Made by a program: the position numbers and the translations under genes. From CAYPFY01 sp964410105 (lineage in GTDB: Bacteria; Bacteroidota; Ignavibacteria; UBA10030; SZUA-254): 64,000 nt of DNA. The first letter of the stretch is position 1; each line of letters starts with the position of its first letter. The notes under the pieces are model-generated. The model searched no databases. It was not told the DNA's origin and saw nothing but the letters and a program-made list of their open reading frames with translations. This document shows, piece by piece, positions 8,015 through 15,420 of the stretch. The stretch is from the NCBI GenBank assembly GCA_964410105.1, contig CAYPFY010000010.1:62001-126000 (forward strand), given 5' to 3'.

Positions 8015-8292
8015 CGGGGCTGCTGCGGTTTGGAGACTTTTGCCACTTCGTCTTCGATATAGGCCCGGAGGCCGGGCTTAACGAAGATCGTCTCCAGCCC
8101 GCCGTATTCGCCGAGAGCCTGTGCCAGGGCCGACGCTTTGCGCGCGTCCGGAAGGCGCTTGTTGACGACAAGGATCTTCTGATCTTTCACGATGCAGTAA
8201 CCTCCCTCGAAGTCCCCCTTTTCGTACCGGATGGTAAGCTGAAGCTGTCGGGCCAGCTCTTCGAGCTCGCCGATGAGTTGAAGTTCGTTCAC
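8011..8292 (-). CDS. conserved small protein of unknown function
   Basis: 93 residues beginning at a GTG (8292). The N-terminal part is helical (LQLIGELEELARQLQLTIRYE), followed by beta elements (GGYCIVKDQKILVVNKRLP) and a C-terminal helix (GLRAYIEDEVAKVSK). No signal peptide. I do not recognise the family. It is the first gene of the operon with the HAD phosphatase, acpS and merR, overlapping the HAD gene by 4 bases. An 8-codon frame starting at 8315, close to the predicted transcription start, ends across its GTG. Confidence 0.75.
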   Translation of the reverse strand: MNELQLIGELEELARQLQLTIRYEKGDFEGGYCIVKDQKILVVNKRLPDARKASALAQALGEYGGLETIFVKPGLRAYIEDEVAKVSKPQQPR

Positions 8293-8323
8293 GCCCGCCG
8301 GGATTCATTCCTCATTTCGGTGA

Positions 8324-8352
8324 AAAATAACGAATTCCGGTCAGAAAATCAA
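8324..8352 (-). promoter_or_regulatory. promoter of the HAD/acpS/merR operon
   Basis: TTGATT (8352-8347), 17-base spacer, TATTTT (8329-8324) on the minus strand. It overlaps the last codons of the upstream glycosyltransferase gene, so the operon is transcribed separately from it. Confidence 0.6.
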
Positions 8353-10778
8353 CCCGCTTTTCCGTGGACTCGCCGGCGGTCCGACGACGGGGGAAGTGCC
8401 GTGGGAGCGAGGAGGCGGATCTGTTTTTGAACCGAGGCGGCCTGGACAGGCCGGTGGCGCTCTTCGTAATCGCGCGCGATGAACATCAGCGCGTCGATGT
8501 TCCGGGGGTTCTCACGGAGCGCCAGCTCAGCCTCATCGAAGGCCTCCGACTTCAACTCGATCTTCCTGTAAATCCCGGCCGCGCTCAGGTGCAGCCTGGA
8601 TCGGTCGGAGGGGGTTCCGGGATTTTTGAGCGAATCCCCGATGGCCAGGATCCCGTGGAAGGAGACGACGATCGGATTGGTGCGGTCCATCAGGTCCAGC
8701 AGCAAAAGGCAGGCTCGTGCCCTCGAAGTATCCCCGAGTTGGAGATTGTAGTGGAAAGACCAGAGGAGGCCGACAAAATAATTTGTATCGGCAGATAACG
8801 ATGAGTTCATTATCTGAGCGGCCTTCCACCAGGTGCCGAGGCTCCAGTAAATGGACGCGGCCTTGTACGACTGCACGGCGACCCCTTCCTCGTATTTCAG
8901 CCGTTTTGCGTCGCTGAGCTGATTCATCGCCTTCAAAAACGTATTTGCCGGATCGAGATACGAGCCGGCCTGCGCAGTTTCATACAGGCGCTGACGGAGC
9001 TCCGTCGCCCGGGACGAATCTCCGAGGATGCTGCTCGTGACGAGGGCATAGTAGATGATCTCCGGCTGTGAGGGAGCGATCGAGAGCGAGCCGAGGAAAT
9101 GCTGATGCGCCGTCGCGTAGTTTCCGACGGAGAATTCCTTCCATCCCCGGTGCAGCTCGCCGCTTGCGTCGCCGAGCGTGTCAGGGGGCGCCGGGTCGGG
9201 AGCGGCGGAAGGTTCGCGAAGCGCAGGGTGGATACGAAGGAGGAAAAGATCTCTTGCGGCGAAAACCGGCTCAAAGCGGAATCGTCTGGACCCCATCATG
9301 AGCGCTTCATAGACCTTGATCCGTCCCCACCGGCGGGGCGCCACGATGTAATGTGCGTCGTTATCGCGCAACGAGCGCTCGAACTCACTGAGGGTGATCC
9401 CCTTGTCGAGGATCAGCACCTTCCGGTTGCCGACGACGGTCGAGAGTTGCTTATACGGGCTGATGATCACCGCCTCCTCCTCCACGTTTTGGCGAATCCA
9501 GGCGCCCATCGAGGGCCAGGGACGATCATAGAGAGACGTGTAGAGCGCCGACTCGTCAGAGGTTCGGACCTCCTCCTGAGCCTCCTCACGGTTGGCGCGG
9601 ATCATCTCGAACTCGCTCATGAGATTCGGCAGCATCGAAAGAAGGACGATCGCGAGCGCGAAGCGCCGGGCGTCCGGTGAAAATCTTGTCATGAGCCAGT
9701 CCGATCCCCGCAAGAGGTAGAGAGCGAGAAGCGGAACAAGCGGGACAAGGAATCGGATGTCATTGATCGGATAGAGCAGGACCGCCCCGCAATAGACCAG
9801 GAAATAGAGCGTCCGGAACCGGGACCGAAGGTCGAGGAAGAATCCGATGATGACCAGAACGCCCGTTGCAAGTGCAAGAACCGTTCCTGTGCCGGAGAAG
9901 AGTCTCTCGAGCGCCGCAGAGACGGAGGAGGGGGTAAAGAACAGGTGGCCGAAGTGTCCGGAGTACATGGGGTAAAAAACGAGACTCGATAACTGTGAGG
10001 CGTACGATCGCAGGGCGAGCCAGAGGCGAAGGGCGAACTCATTCATGAGCGAGACATCCCCGCCGGTGATGAGTTTCCTGAAGAGAAGAGAGACGTTACC
10101 CCCGGCATACTCCGAAGAAGTGCTGACGTAGACATTGTTCCTGACGTACCATATCGCCATCAGCGAACCGGCAGCGGCGAGGAGCAGCGCCGCCCTCTTA
10201 AAATTCCGCGTCCAGAGCAGGGAGAGCGTCGCTGCGATCAGAAGCCCCGCGCCCACCTCTCTCACCATTGCGGCGAAGACCACCGCCAGGAGGAGAAGGC
10301 TGAACCGTTTCCAGTCAGGCGCCTGATCTTCGGCGAGGTAAAAGGCGGCGAGAATCGCCGCGATGAACGGGGAATCCGAGAGCACCTCCGTGGAGTAGAG
10401 CCAGAAAAGGGGATTCGCTGCCAGAATGATCGCCCCCGCAAGGGCCCATTTTTTGCCCCGGACCCTTTCGATCCACATGTAGCAGAGGATCACGGCGGCG
10501 ACCCCCCAGAGAAGAGTCCATGCCTTCACGGCCGCGACCGAGTAAGGCGCGAAAAACTCTATCGGAGCTATCAGTACCGGATAGAGGGGCGCGTGGACGA
10601 CGTAGGGATCCGGCTCAGGGAGCGTATTATCGACGAACCCCTTTCCATGCGCAAGTGAGTTTCCCCAGATAAGGTACCGGCTGCTATCCGGGGTATAGAG
10701 GGAAAGTTCATTGAGCCGGAGCGCGCCGGCGGCAAGGAAAATGAGGCATACAGCGATGAGGCCGCGATGCTCTTTCAT
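8349..10778 (-). CDS. membrane glycosyltransferase (PMT/GT39-like) with TPR-like C-terminal half
   Basis: 809 residues. The N-terminal half (1 to about 440) has 10 or more membrane helices; the first loop holds YTPDSSRYLIWG and VVHAPLYPVLIAP, the pattern of dolichyl/undecaprenyl-phosphate mannose-type transferases that glycosylate at the outer face of the inner membrane. From about 590 to 800 it is soluble and helical with TPR-like repeats (HRGWKEFSVGNYATAHQHFL, AFDEAELALRENPRNIDAL). ATG 10778 was taken as the start because hydrophobic sequence begins there (MKEHRGLIAVCLIFLAAGA); the open frame runs 170 codons further upstream, but as a shadow of the next gene, with Arg/Pro-rich nonsense sequence. 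Acceptor unknown. Confidence 0.8.
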   Translation of the reverse strand: MKEHRGLIAVCLIFLAAGALRLNELSLYTPDSSRYLIWGNSLAHGKGFVDNTLPEPDPYVVHAPLYPVLIAPIEFFAPYSVAAVKAWTLLWGVAAVILCYMWIERVRGKKWALAGAIILAANPLFWLYSTEVLSDSPFIAAILAAFYLAEDQAPDWKRFSLLLLAVVFAAMVREVGAGLLIAATLSLLWTRNFKRAALLLAAAGSLMAIWYVRNNVYVSTSSEYAGGNVSLLFRKLITGGDVSLMNEFALRLWLALRSYASQLSSLVFYPMYSGHFGHLFFTPSSVSAALERLFSGTGTVLALATGVLVIIGFFLDLRSRFRTLYFLVYCGAVLLYPINDIRFLVPLVPLLALYLLRGSDWLMTRFSPDARRFALAIVLLSMLPNLMSEFEMIRANREEAQEEVRTSDESALYTSLYDRPWPSMGAWIRQNVEEEAVIISPYKQLSTVVGNRKVLILDKGITLSEFERSLRDNDAHYIVAPRRWGRIKVYEALMMGSRRFRFEPVFAARDLFLLRIHPALREPSAAPDPAPPDTLGDASGELHRGWKEFSVGNYATAHQHFLGSLSIAPSQPEIIYYALVTSSILGDSSRATELRQRLYETAQAGSYLDPANTFLKAMNQLSDAKRLKYEEGVAVQSYKAASIYWSLGTWWKAAQIMNSSLSADTNYFVGLLWSFHYNLQLGDTSRARACLLLLDLMDRTNPIVVSFHGILAIGDSLKNPGTPSDRSRLHLSAAGIYRKIELKSEAFDEAELALRENPRNIDALMFIARDYEERHRPVQAASVQKQIRLLAPTALPPSSDRRRVHGKAG

Positions 10779-10786
10779 CGAGAATG

Positions 10787-11314
10787 TCAAACCGGATCGG
10801 CCCCCCCGGGGGGGACGAGCCGCAGCGGCTGAAAGATCGTGACTGCGATGCCTGCATAGTACGAGAGCGCGGCGATCAGCGGGACTCCGGACAGAGCCGC
10901 AAGGCGGTGTATGAAGAGCTTTCGGAATTCGACGAGGTCGTTCGATCCGATATGATCGAGTATCCAGATTTTCGTATCGAGGACCATGAGGTATATCTCG
11001 ACCGGGGTAAACATGTAAAAGAGGATAGCAGCCATCACCAGCCATCCCTGTTGCTTCAGGCTCAGGTGCGTCGTGCGGAGGAACATGATCCCGGCTATCC
11101 AGAGGATGACGTACGACACGTCGACGGGCAGGGAGCTCTGGGCGATCAGACCGTAGACGGCGCGCTCGACATACGGGTGTATATTCGGCTTGAAATCCAG
11201 CGTGCCCATCTCGAGGAGATCGAACCCTACCATCGCCCGGACGCTGCTTCCGCCGAGCCAGGTGATCGCGCAGAGGGCGACGGCACACAGCGAGATTTTC
11301 TCTAGACGCCGCAT
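10787..11314 (-). CDS. membrane protein of unknown function
   Basis: 175 residues with about four hydrophobic helices (ISLCAVALCAITWLGG, VSYVILWIAGIMFLR, GWLVMAAILFYMFTPVEIYL, LSGVPLIAALSYYAGIAVTIF). It ends 8 bases before the glycosyltransferase start, so the two form an operon, and it may be a partner or accessory subunit of that enzyme. No family recognised. The promoter at 11327-11355 is directly upstream. Confidence 0.75.
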   Translation of the reverse strand: MRRLEKISLCAVALCAITWLGGSSVRAMVGFDLLEMGTLDFKPNIHPYVERAVYGLIAQSSLPVDVSYVILWIAGIMFLRTTHLSLKQQGWLVMAAILFYMFTPVEIYLMVLDTKIWILDHIGSNDLVEFRKLFIHRLAALSGVPLIAALSYYAGIAVTIFQPLRLVPPGGADPV

Positions 11315-11326
11315 AAAGGCGGGGAT

Positions 11327-11355
11327 AACCTAAAGAATTCCCGGGAGAGTTGCAA
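11327..11355 (-). promoter_or_regulatory. promoter of the membrane protein/glycosyltransferase pair
   Basis: TTGCAA (11355-11350), 17-base spacer, TAGGTT (11332-11327) on the minus strand, 12 bases before the ATG at 11314. The short leader leaves little room for a ribosome binding site. Confidence 0.5.
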
Positions 11356-11376
11356 GGTCTCCTTGTCGCACGAGGG

Positions 11377-11769
11377 CTACGATTCCATTGAAAAATTCTT
11401 CAGCCAGCTGAGTTCGCCGAGGAGGGCAAGAAAATCCTCGATGCTTCGCTCCGGTGGAAGAGGAAATTCTGTTTTTTGCGGGCTTCCCCCGAGGAGCCTT
11501 GAGATGAGGCCGGCACAACCCCTGAGGTTCGCGGAGAACTCCTCGGCGAGCTTGGCGGTCTCCTCCGATGTCCCGGCCCGGCGCAACAGGGCGGATGATT
11601 TCGTCAAAAACTTCGCGCGGAAAGCAAGCTCGTCGAGGATCTGCTTCAGTGAGGGGGTAGTAGCGGAGTCGATCAGGAGCGCGATTTCATCCCTATGGGC
11701 GAAGCGGCGGCCGGCGAATCGTTCAACCTCGGAGAGGTACGATTCCGTTTCCGGGCGGAGGGGGACCAT
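11377..11769 (-). CDS. small helical protein coupled to a sensor kinase
   Basis: 130 residues, almost entirely predicted helix (HRDEIALLIDSATTPSLKQI, EETAKLAEEFSANLRGCAGL), no signal peptide or membrane segment, and no family I recognise. Its ATG directly follows the TGA of the histidine kinase, so the two are translated together. The position suggests a regulator or adaptor of the kinase, since no response regulator gene is present here; this is inference from context only. Confidence 0.7.
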   Translation of the reverse strand: MVPLRPETESYLSEVERFAGRRFAHRDEIALLIDSATTPSLKQILDELAFRAKFLTKSSALLRRAGTSEETAKLAEEFSANLRGCAGLISRLLGGSPQKTEFPLPPERSIEDFLALLGELSWLKNFSMES

Positions 11770-13257
11770 TCAGCACGGCAGCAGGATGGAGAATGTCGAT
11801 CCGCTCCCGACCTGGCTTGTCACGCTCACCCGCCCCCCGTGGGCTTCCGTCACATGCTTGACGAGGGCCAGGCCCAGACCCGAGCCCTTCTCGTTCACGA
11901 GAGGCACATTGTGGGCCTGAAAGAATTTGCTGAAAAGCTTGGCGAGATCCGCTTCGGGGATGCCGACGCCGGAATCCCGCACGTCAATCTGAACGCATCC
12001 GCGTCCGTCCTTGCCGACCGAGCTGCAGTCGTCCGACTTCGTGATTGTGACGGCTATCTTTCCGCTGTCGGGAGTGTACTTCAGGGCATTGGAGAAGAGG
12101 TTGCTGAAAACCTGGCTCATGCGGTCCTTGTCGATCATGAGGGGAGGGATCTGGTCGGAGGTGAAGGAGACCTCGATCTGGCGGGTCTGGCCGATCAGCT
12201 GGGCTTCCTGAACAAGCGGGTTCAGCAGGTCGACGAGGCTGGCATTCTCGTAATTGAATATCATCAGCCCTGCCTCCATCTTTGCGATGTCGAGGAAAGA
12301 ATTGATGAATCGGTTGATCCTGTTCGTGGCCTGGTGTATCATGCCGACGGCGTCCCTTTGCCTCTGATTGAGTGCCGGGCCCTCCTTGGTATGAATGATC
12401 GAGTAGCACCCGGCCTTGATCACCTGGAGGGGGGTCCTCATCTCATGAGAAATCTCCGACATGAGGGCCATCCGCATCTCATCAAGTTTTTTCAGCTTAT
12501 CGCTCATGGAATTGAAGGCGATCGTCAGATCGGCGATTTCGTCATGGGAGGTGACCGGGACGGTCTCGTAGACGGCCTGGCTCACTTTTTCCGTACCCGC
12601 CTTGAGCGCCTGGATGGGGCGGGTGACGGTGCGGGCGACATAGAGGCCGACGACCGCGCTGATGAGAAGCGCGAGAGCCAGGATGAAATATCCCGTCGTG
12701 ATCGCAACCGGGCGCTGCCGGTCAAATTTATCGTACGACTTGATCAGGTGGCCGAGATAGGCGTCCGTGACCGCATGGAGGGCCGAGGTGAGGGAATCGC
12801 CCGACGCCTTTCGGGACTGGAAAGATGCGAGCGCATCGTAGCCGGGGTTCGCCTTGAGCCGCGTGATATCGGACCTCAGCAGCTCGTCGAACCTCGAGAA
12901 GCGCCCCGCGATCTCCCGGACGATCGAGGAATCCTCGTTATCCTTCGTCAGTTCGACCAGCGTGTCGATGGATGAAAGGAACTGCGACCGGGTCAGAAGA
13001 AGTTTTTGCTCGTCATTGTCTTTGCGCCCTTCGAGATAGCGGCGTGCGGCGTCGTTCTCGATCTTCCAGAGCGTTTCCATGTAAAGTGAGTGGGGGGTGA
13101 CGCGAGCCTCCGGTTTGTTCTCGGCCCCGAGGGGCCGGAGCTGAAGCAGCGTCGTCGTTGCAAGGCCGATCATGATGAGGATGACGACGGTGAAGCCGGC
13201 GATGATCTTGGTGAAGAGGGGAAACCGGGCTCTCGGTATGCGCGCGGGGACCGTCAA
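11770..13257 (-). CDS. HAMP-domain sensor histidine kinase
   Basis: 495 residues. A membrane helix near residues 15-37 (IIAGFTVVILIMIGLATTTLL), a periplasmic sensor of about 150 residues with helical character, a second helix (about 180-202), a HAMP linker (ARTVTRPIQALKAGTEKVSQ), the phospho-acceptor box SHEMRTPLQVI (His271), and an ATPase domain with the N box and G boxes (VRDSGVGIPEADLAKLF, GSGLGLALV). It is complete. The start is TTG at 13257; no nearer ATG exists before the first membrane helix. The cognate response regulator is not in the window. The gene has its own promoter (13323-13351) with direct repeats upstream. Confidence 0.9.
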   Translation of the reverse strand: MTVPARIPRARFPLFTKIIAGFTVVILIMIGLATTTLLQLRPLGAENKPEARVTPHSLYMETLWKIENDAARRYLEGRKDNDEQKLLLTRSQFLSSIDTLVELTKDNEDSSIVREIAGRFSRFDELLRSDITRLKANPGYDALASFQSRKASGDSLTSALHAVTDAYLGHLIKSYDKFDRQRPVAITTGYFILALALLISAVVGLYVARTVTRPIQALKAGTEKVSQAVYETVPVTSHDEIADLTIAFNSMSDKLKKLDEMRMALMSEISHEMRTPLQVIKAGCYSIIHTKEGPALNQRQRDAVGMIHQATNRINRFINSFLDIAKMEAGLMIFNYENASLVDLLNPLVQEAQLIGQTRQIEVSFTSDQIPPLMIDKDRMSQVFSNLFSNALKYTPDSGKIAVTITKSDDCSSVGKDGRGCVQIDVRDSGVGIPEADLAKLFSKFFQAHNVPLVNEKGSGLGLALVKHVTEAHGGRVSVTSQVGSGSTFSILLPC

Positions 13258-13322
13258 GTCATCACTCGTTTCATCGGAAACAGTTTCCCCCCTTTTTTGG
13301 GAGGGGGGATTAATGCGGTCTC

Positions 13323-13351
13323 AAGATAGCCGGGAATTGCGACAAAGTCAA
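13323..13351 (-). promoter_or_regulatory. promoter of the sensor kinase gene
   Basis: TTGACT (13351-13346), 17-base spacer, TATCTT (13328-13323) on the minus strand. The leader of about 60 bases contains a C6...G6 hairpin (13286-13307 region). Confidence 0.65.
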
Positions 13352-13379
13352 ATAAACCCAGGACTATATACTTCACAAA

Positions 13380-13412
13380 CGTGGCGAAAGGAGGATAGAT
13401 TCGTGGCGAAAG
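13380..13412. repeat. 11-bp direct repeat, 22-bp period, upstream of the kinase promoter
   Basis: CGTGGCGAAAG occurs at 13380-13390 and again at 13402-13412. The 22-bp period is two helical turns, and the copies lie roughly 65-95 bases upstream of the predicted kinase transcription start, a usual place for activator sites. Confidence 0.55.
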
Positions 13413-13428
13413 CGGCTCAGTTCGCGCG

Positions 13429-13560
13429 CTACTTCTTAGGAGGATTTTCCGCGATTCTTCGGAGAGCTTCCTCGAAACTCATATCGAGGACGAGAGGCTT
13501 CTCGTATTTGGTCGCGCGTCGCTTCTTGGGACGACGTTTCTTAGGTTTGGGCTTGGCCAT
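13429..13560 (-). CDS. 43-residue basic protein
   Basis: A short frame of 43 codons starts at ATG 13560, one base after the stop of the 214-residue membrane protein gene. The N-terminal half is very basic (MAKPKPKKRRPKKRRATKYE), which would suit nucleic acid or acidic membrane binding; the C-terminal half is a conserved-looking amphipathic segment (KPLVLDMSFEEALRRIAENP). I have no firm family name. Tight spacing indicates translational coupling with 13562-14206. Its codon use is plausible for a real gene, but short length limits certainty. Confidence 0.6.
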   Translation of the reverse strand: MAKPKPKKRRPKKRRATKYEKPLVLDMSFEEALRRIAENPPKK

Positions 13561-13561
13561 T

Positions 13562-14206
13562 CTAATTATCGTAGGTGATTTGAATGCTTATCGTATCATT
13601 CTTTAGATCCTCAAAATGAACATTAATCGTTCCCCACGCGTTCGGTACTATCATGGAACATGAAGTATCGGATGGACGCGAGGATTGAATATCGTGAGTA
13701 TCTATATAAACATACATAGAATGTGGTGAATGAGAAGATGATTGTAAGTAAAGCCGTCGCAGCATGTTTTTAGGCGCAACATAGAGAATAAATCCAAGCA
13801 CACCCACTACGGCGACATCAAATTTAACCGACAATAGTTGTGGCATTGATCGTTCTTTTGGAACAGTAATTCTAAGTAAGCCATCCGGTGATGAATATTT
13901 TTCAACGCTATTTTGGCGCAAACGTTTTGTTGTTGATGACTTCACTGAGGACGAAGAAGAATCTCGGCCTTGGGGGATGTTCAAAGGAAATTTTCTGGCG
14001 TCAGAAACCGCGAGTTTTTCTTGTTGTTTGCCATTCTCCTGATATTGTATGTACATGTGGAGCGAAACAGCTGAAACCGTGAGGGCGATCGCGACAATAA
14101 GGTACATTTTTGCAAGACCGCGATGATTCGGGACCATAAAACTGGACAAGCCAAAGGAAATGACAGAAAGCGCGCCAAGAATATATTCAAGGACCGAGAT
14201 GTTCAT
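13562..14206 (-). CDS. AT-rich membrane protein of unknown function
   Basis: 214 residues. Two helices at the N-terminus (about 5-24 and 34-52), a Ser/Thr/Lys-rich linker (DSSSSSVKSSTTKRLRQNS), a third hydrophobic stretch (VAVVGVLGFILYVAP) and a C-terminal beta-like domain (TINVHFEDLKNDTISIQITY). Base composition is clearly more AT-rich than neighbouring genes, which suggests transfer. The gene begins 48 bases from the left end of the IS1595-like element and runs in the same direction as its transposase, so it may be driven by read-through. Followed one base later by the 43-residue gene. Confidence 0.65.
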   Translation of the reverse strand: MNISVLEYILGALSVISFGLSSFMVPNHRGLAKMYLIVAIALTVSAVSLHMYIQYQENGKQQEKLAVSDARKFPLNIPQGRDSSSSSVKSSTTKRLRQNSVEKYSSPDGLLRITVPKERSMPQLLSVKFDVAVVGVLGFILYVAPKNMLRRLYLQSSSHSPHSMYVYIDTHDIQSSRPSDTSCSMIVPNAWGTINVHFEDLKNDTISIQITYDN

Positions 14207-14253
14207 CTATCTCGCTCAGAATTTATTCTTATGATGATTACGGGAATTTTCAT

Positions 14254-14265
14254 CGGTTTATCGTG
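14254..14265 (+). repeat. left terminal inverted repeat of the IS (candidate)
   Basis: CGGTTTATCGTG; 10 of 12 bases match the inverted copy at the other end. Confidence 0.45.
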
Positions 14266-14290
14266 GGGATTCTTGCTCTGGTGGAAATAA

Positions 14291-15208
14291 TTATTTCAAG
14301 ATCAATTGCTTATAGGTCATTCGTCCCCCTGCAAATTCAAGCATGGACGCGAAACGCTGTGCATCAGTTTCTTTCTTGGAGTTCATGCGGAACTCGCATT
14401 CATCAACGTACTTGTCAAGGTGCTTCGGGCTCATCCAGTGATACGTGCCGTGATATACTCGCTTGAAGAGAGCCCAAAAGGATTCGATGCCGTTAGTATG
14501 AACCCTTCCGCGCACATATTCTTTCTTCGAGTGATTCACGCTCTCGTGCTTATAGACTTTGGGCAACGCGCCGTAGGAGTGAGCATCATCCGTGAAAATC
14601 TCAGAACCCGGAGCAATGTTCTCAGCAATCGGGCCTTCAAAGGAGCGTCGCTTCCAACTTTTAAGGGTCTCGGCGCGAACGTCTCCACCGCGTTGCTTCA
14701 TTCCGAGAAGTATGGTCTTGCCTTGGGTAGCATGGCCTTGACCCATTCCGTGACGTTTGCCGCCGATCCACGTCTCGTCGATCTCGACCGTGCCGGAAAG
14801 TTTCTCGAACGTCCGCGTGCGAACGGCATAGCGGATTCTGTGGAGCATGAACCAAGCGGTTTTCTGCGTCACGCCAATGTCCTTGCTGAGTTGGACGCTC
14901 GAAATCCCCTTCTTCCGGCTCGTGAGCAGATAGATTGCGAGGAACCACTTGCGCAAGGGAAGAGCCGAGTCCTCGAATATCGTCCCGACGCGAACGGTAA
15001 ACTGCTTCTTGCAATCCTTGCACCAATACAGCTTGCCGCTCTTGAATTTCGAGGTTTCTTGAGAGCCGCAATTCGGGCAGGAAATGTGCCCATTCCAGCG
15101 AATTTGCTCAAAAAAATCTCGGCACGCCTGTTCATTCGGGAATTTAGCGTCAAAATCACCCAAATTGGTCAATTTCGTCGTTTCTGGTACAATATTGGTG
15201 CTTTTCAT
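14291..15208 (-). CDS. IS1595-family (ISXO2-like) transposase
   Basis: 305 residues. A zinc ribbon near the N-terminus (CPNCGSQ...YWCKDCKKQF) is followed by a helix-turn-helix (VQLSKDIGVTQKTAWFMLHR) and the DDE catalytic domain: VEIDETWIGGKRHG (first Asp), IFTDDAHSY (second Asp) and the NGIESFWALFKR segment of the ISXO2 class. It catalyses cut-and-paste or copy movement of the element. The frame is intact, so it may be active. ATG 15208 was chosen over ATG 15256 because the latter lies inside the promoter spacer. Confidence 0.92.
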   Translation of the reverse strand: MKSTNIVPETTKLTNLGDFDAKFPNEQACRDFFEQIRWNGHISCPNCGSQETSKFKSGKLYWCKDCKKQFTVRVGTIFEDSALPLRKWFLAIYLLTSRKKGISSVQLSKDIGVTQKTAWFMLHRIRYAVRTRTFEKLSGTVEIDETWIGGKRHGMGQGHATQGKTILLGMKQRGGDVRAETLKSWKRRSFEGPIAENIAPGSEIFTDDAHSYGALPKVYKHESVNHSKKEYVRGRVHTNGIESFWALFKRVYHGTYHWMSPKHLDKYVDECEFRMNSKKETDAQRFASMLEFAGGRMTYKQLILK

Positions 15209-15234
15209 GGTAAGCTCTGTTTGTGTACTACCTA

Positions 15235-15263
15235 AATATACAAAACAAATTGGCATTTGTCAA
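15235..15263 (-). promoter_or_regulatory. transposase promoter
   Basis: Near-perfect TTGACA (15263-15258), 17-base spacer, TATATT (15240-15235) on the minus strand, 27 bases before the transposase ATG. Confidence 0.75.
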
Positions 15264-15273
15264 GTATATAATT

Positions 15274-15285
15274 CGCAATAAACCG
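15274..15285 (-). repeat. right terminal inverted repeat of the IS (candidate)
   Basis: On the minus strand CGGTTTATTGCG; pairs with the left end at 10 of 12 bases. Confidence 0.45.
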
Positions 15286-15420
15286 CCTCTCCGGAGCGAT
15301 AAAATGGGGGCCCCGCGGTGCGGACGGCTCGAGGGGGTGCTCGGACGGGCCAGGAATCCGCCGAGGGGGGGAACCAAGGGGATTATCCCTCTGTTCCTAC
15401 GCGTAACATCAGGGAGTTTT

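Larger units (their letters stand above)
14254..15285 (-). mobile_element. IS1595-family insertion sequence
   Basis: About 1.03 kb, containing a single complete transposase gene and its strong promoter. The ends were placed at a 12-bp imperfect inverted repeat (CGGTTTATYGYG) at 14254-14265 and 15274-15285. The flanking 8 bases (ATTTTCAT and CCTCTCCG) do not match, so no target duplication is seen; either the ends are slightly different or the element has recombined. It lies in an AT-rich patch between a chromosomal kinase gene and the cytochrome locus. Confidence 0.6.

Noticed and set aside
8078..8308. 76-codon frame overlapping the first gene of the acpS operon
   Set aside because: Its composition is that of a shadow and the coupled GTG frame has ordered secondary structure and an ATGA overlap with the HAD gene.
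10779..11288. 170-codon N-terminal extension of the TPR glycosyltransferase
   Set aside because: The segment is Arg/Pro-rich and overlaps the real membrane protein gene 10787-11314 in another frame; a signal-anchor begins at ATG 10778.
11695..12975. 426-codon plus-strand frame opposite the sensor kinase
   Set aside because: Runs antisense to a complete histidine kinase with all motifs; its own sequence is charged, low in complexity and has no recognisable domain. High-GC shadow.
14306..15235. 309-codon plus-strand frame opposite the transposase
   Set aside because: The minus strand encodes an intact IS1595 transposase; the plus frame has no domain.
14246..15293. 8-bp target duplication at the IS ends
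   Set aside because: The flanking 8-mers differ (ATTTTCAT and CCTCTCCG).
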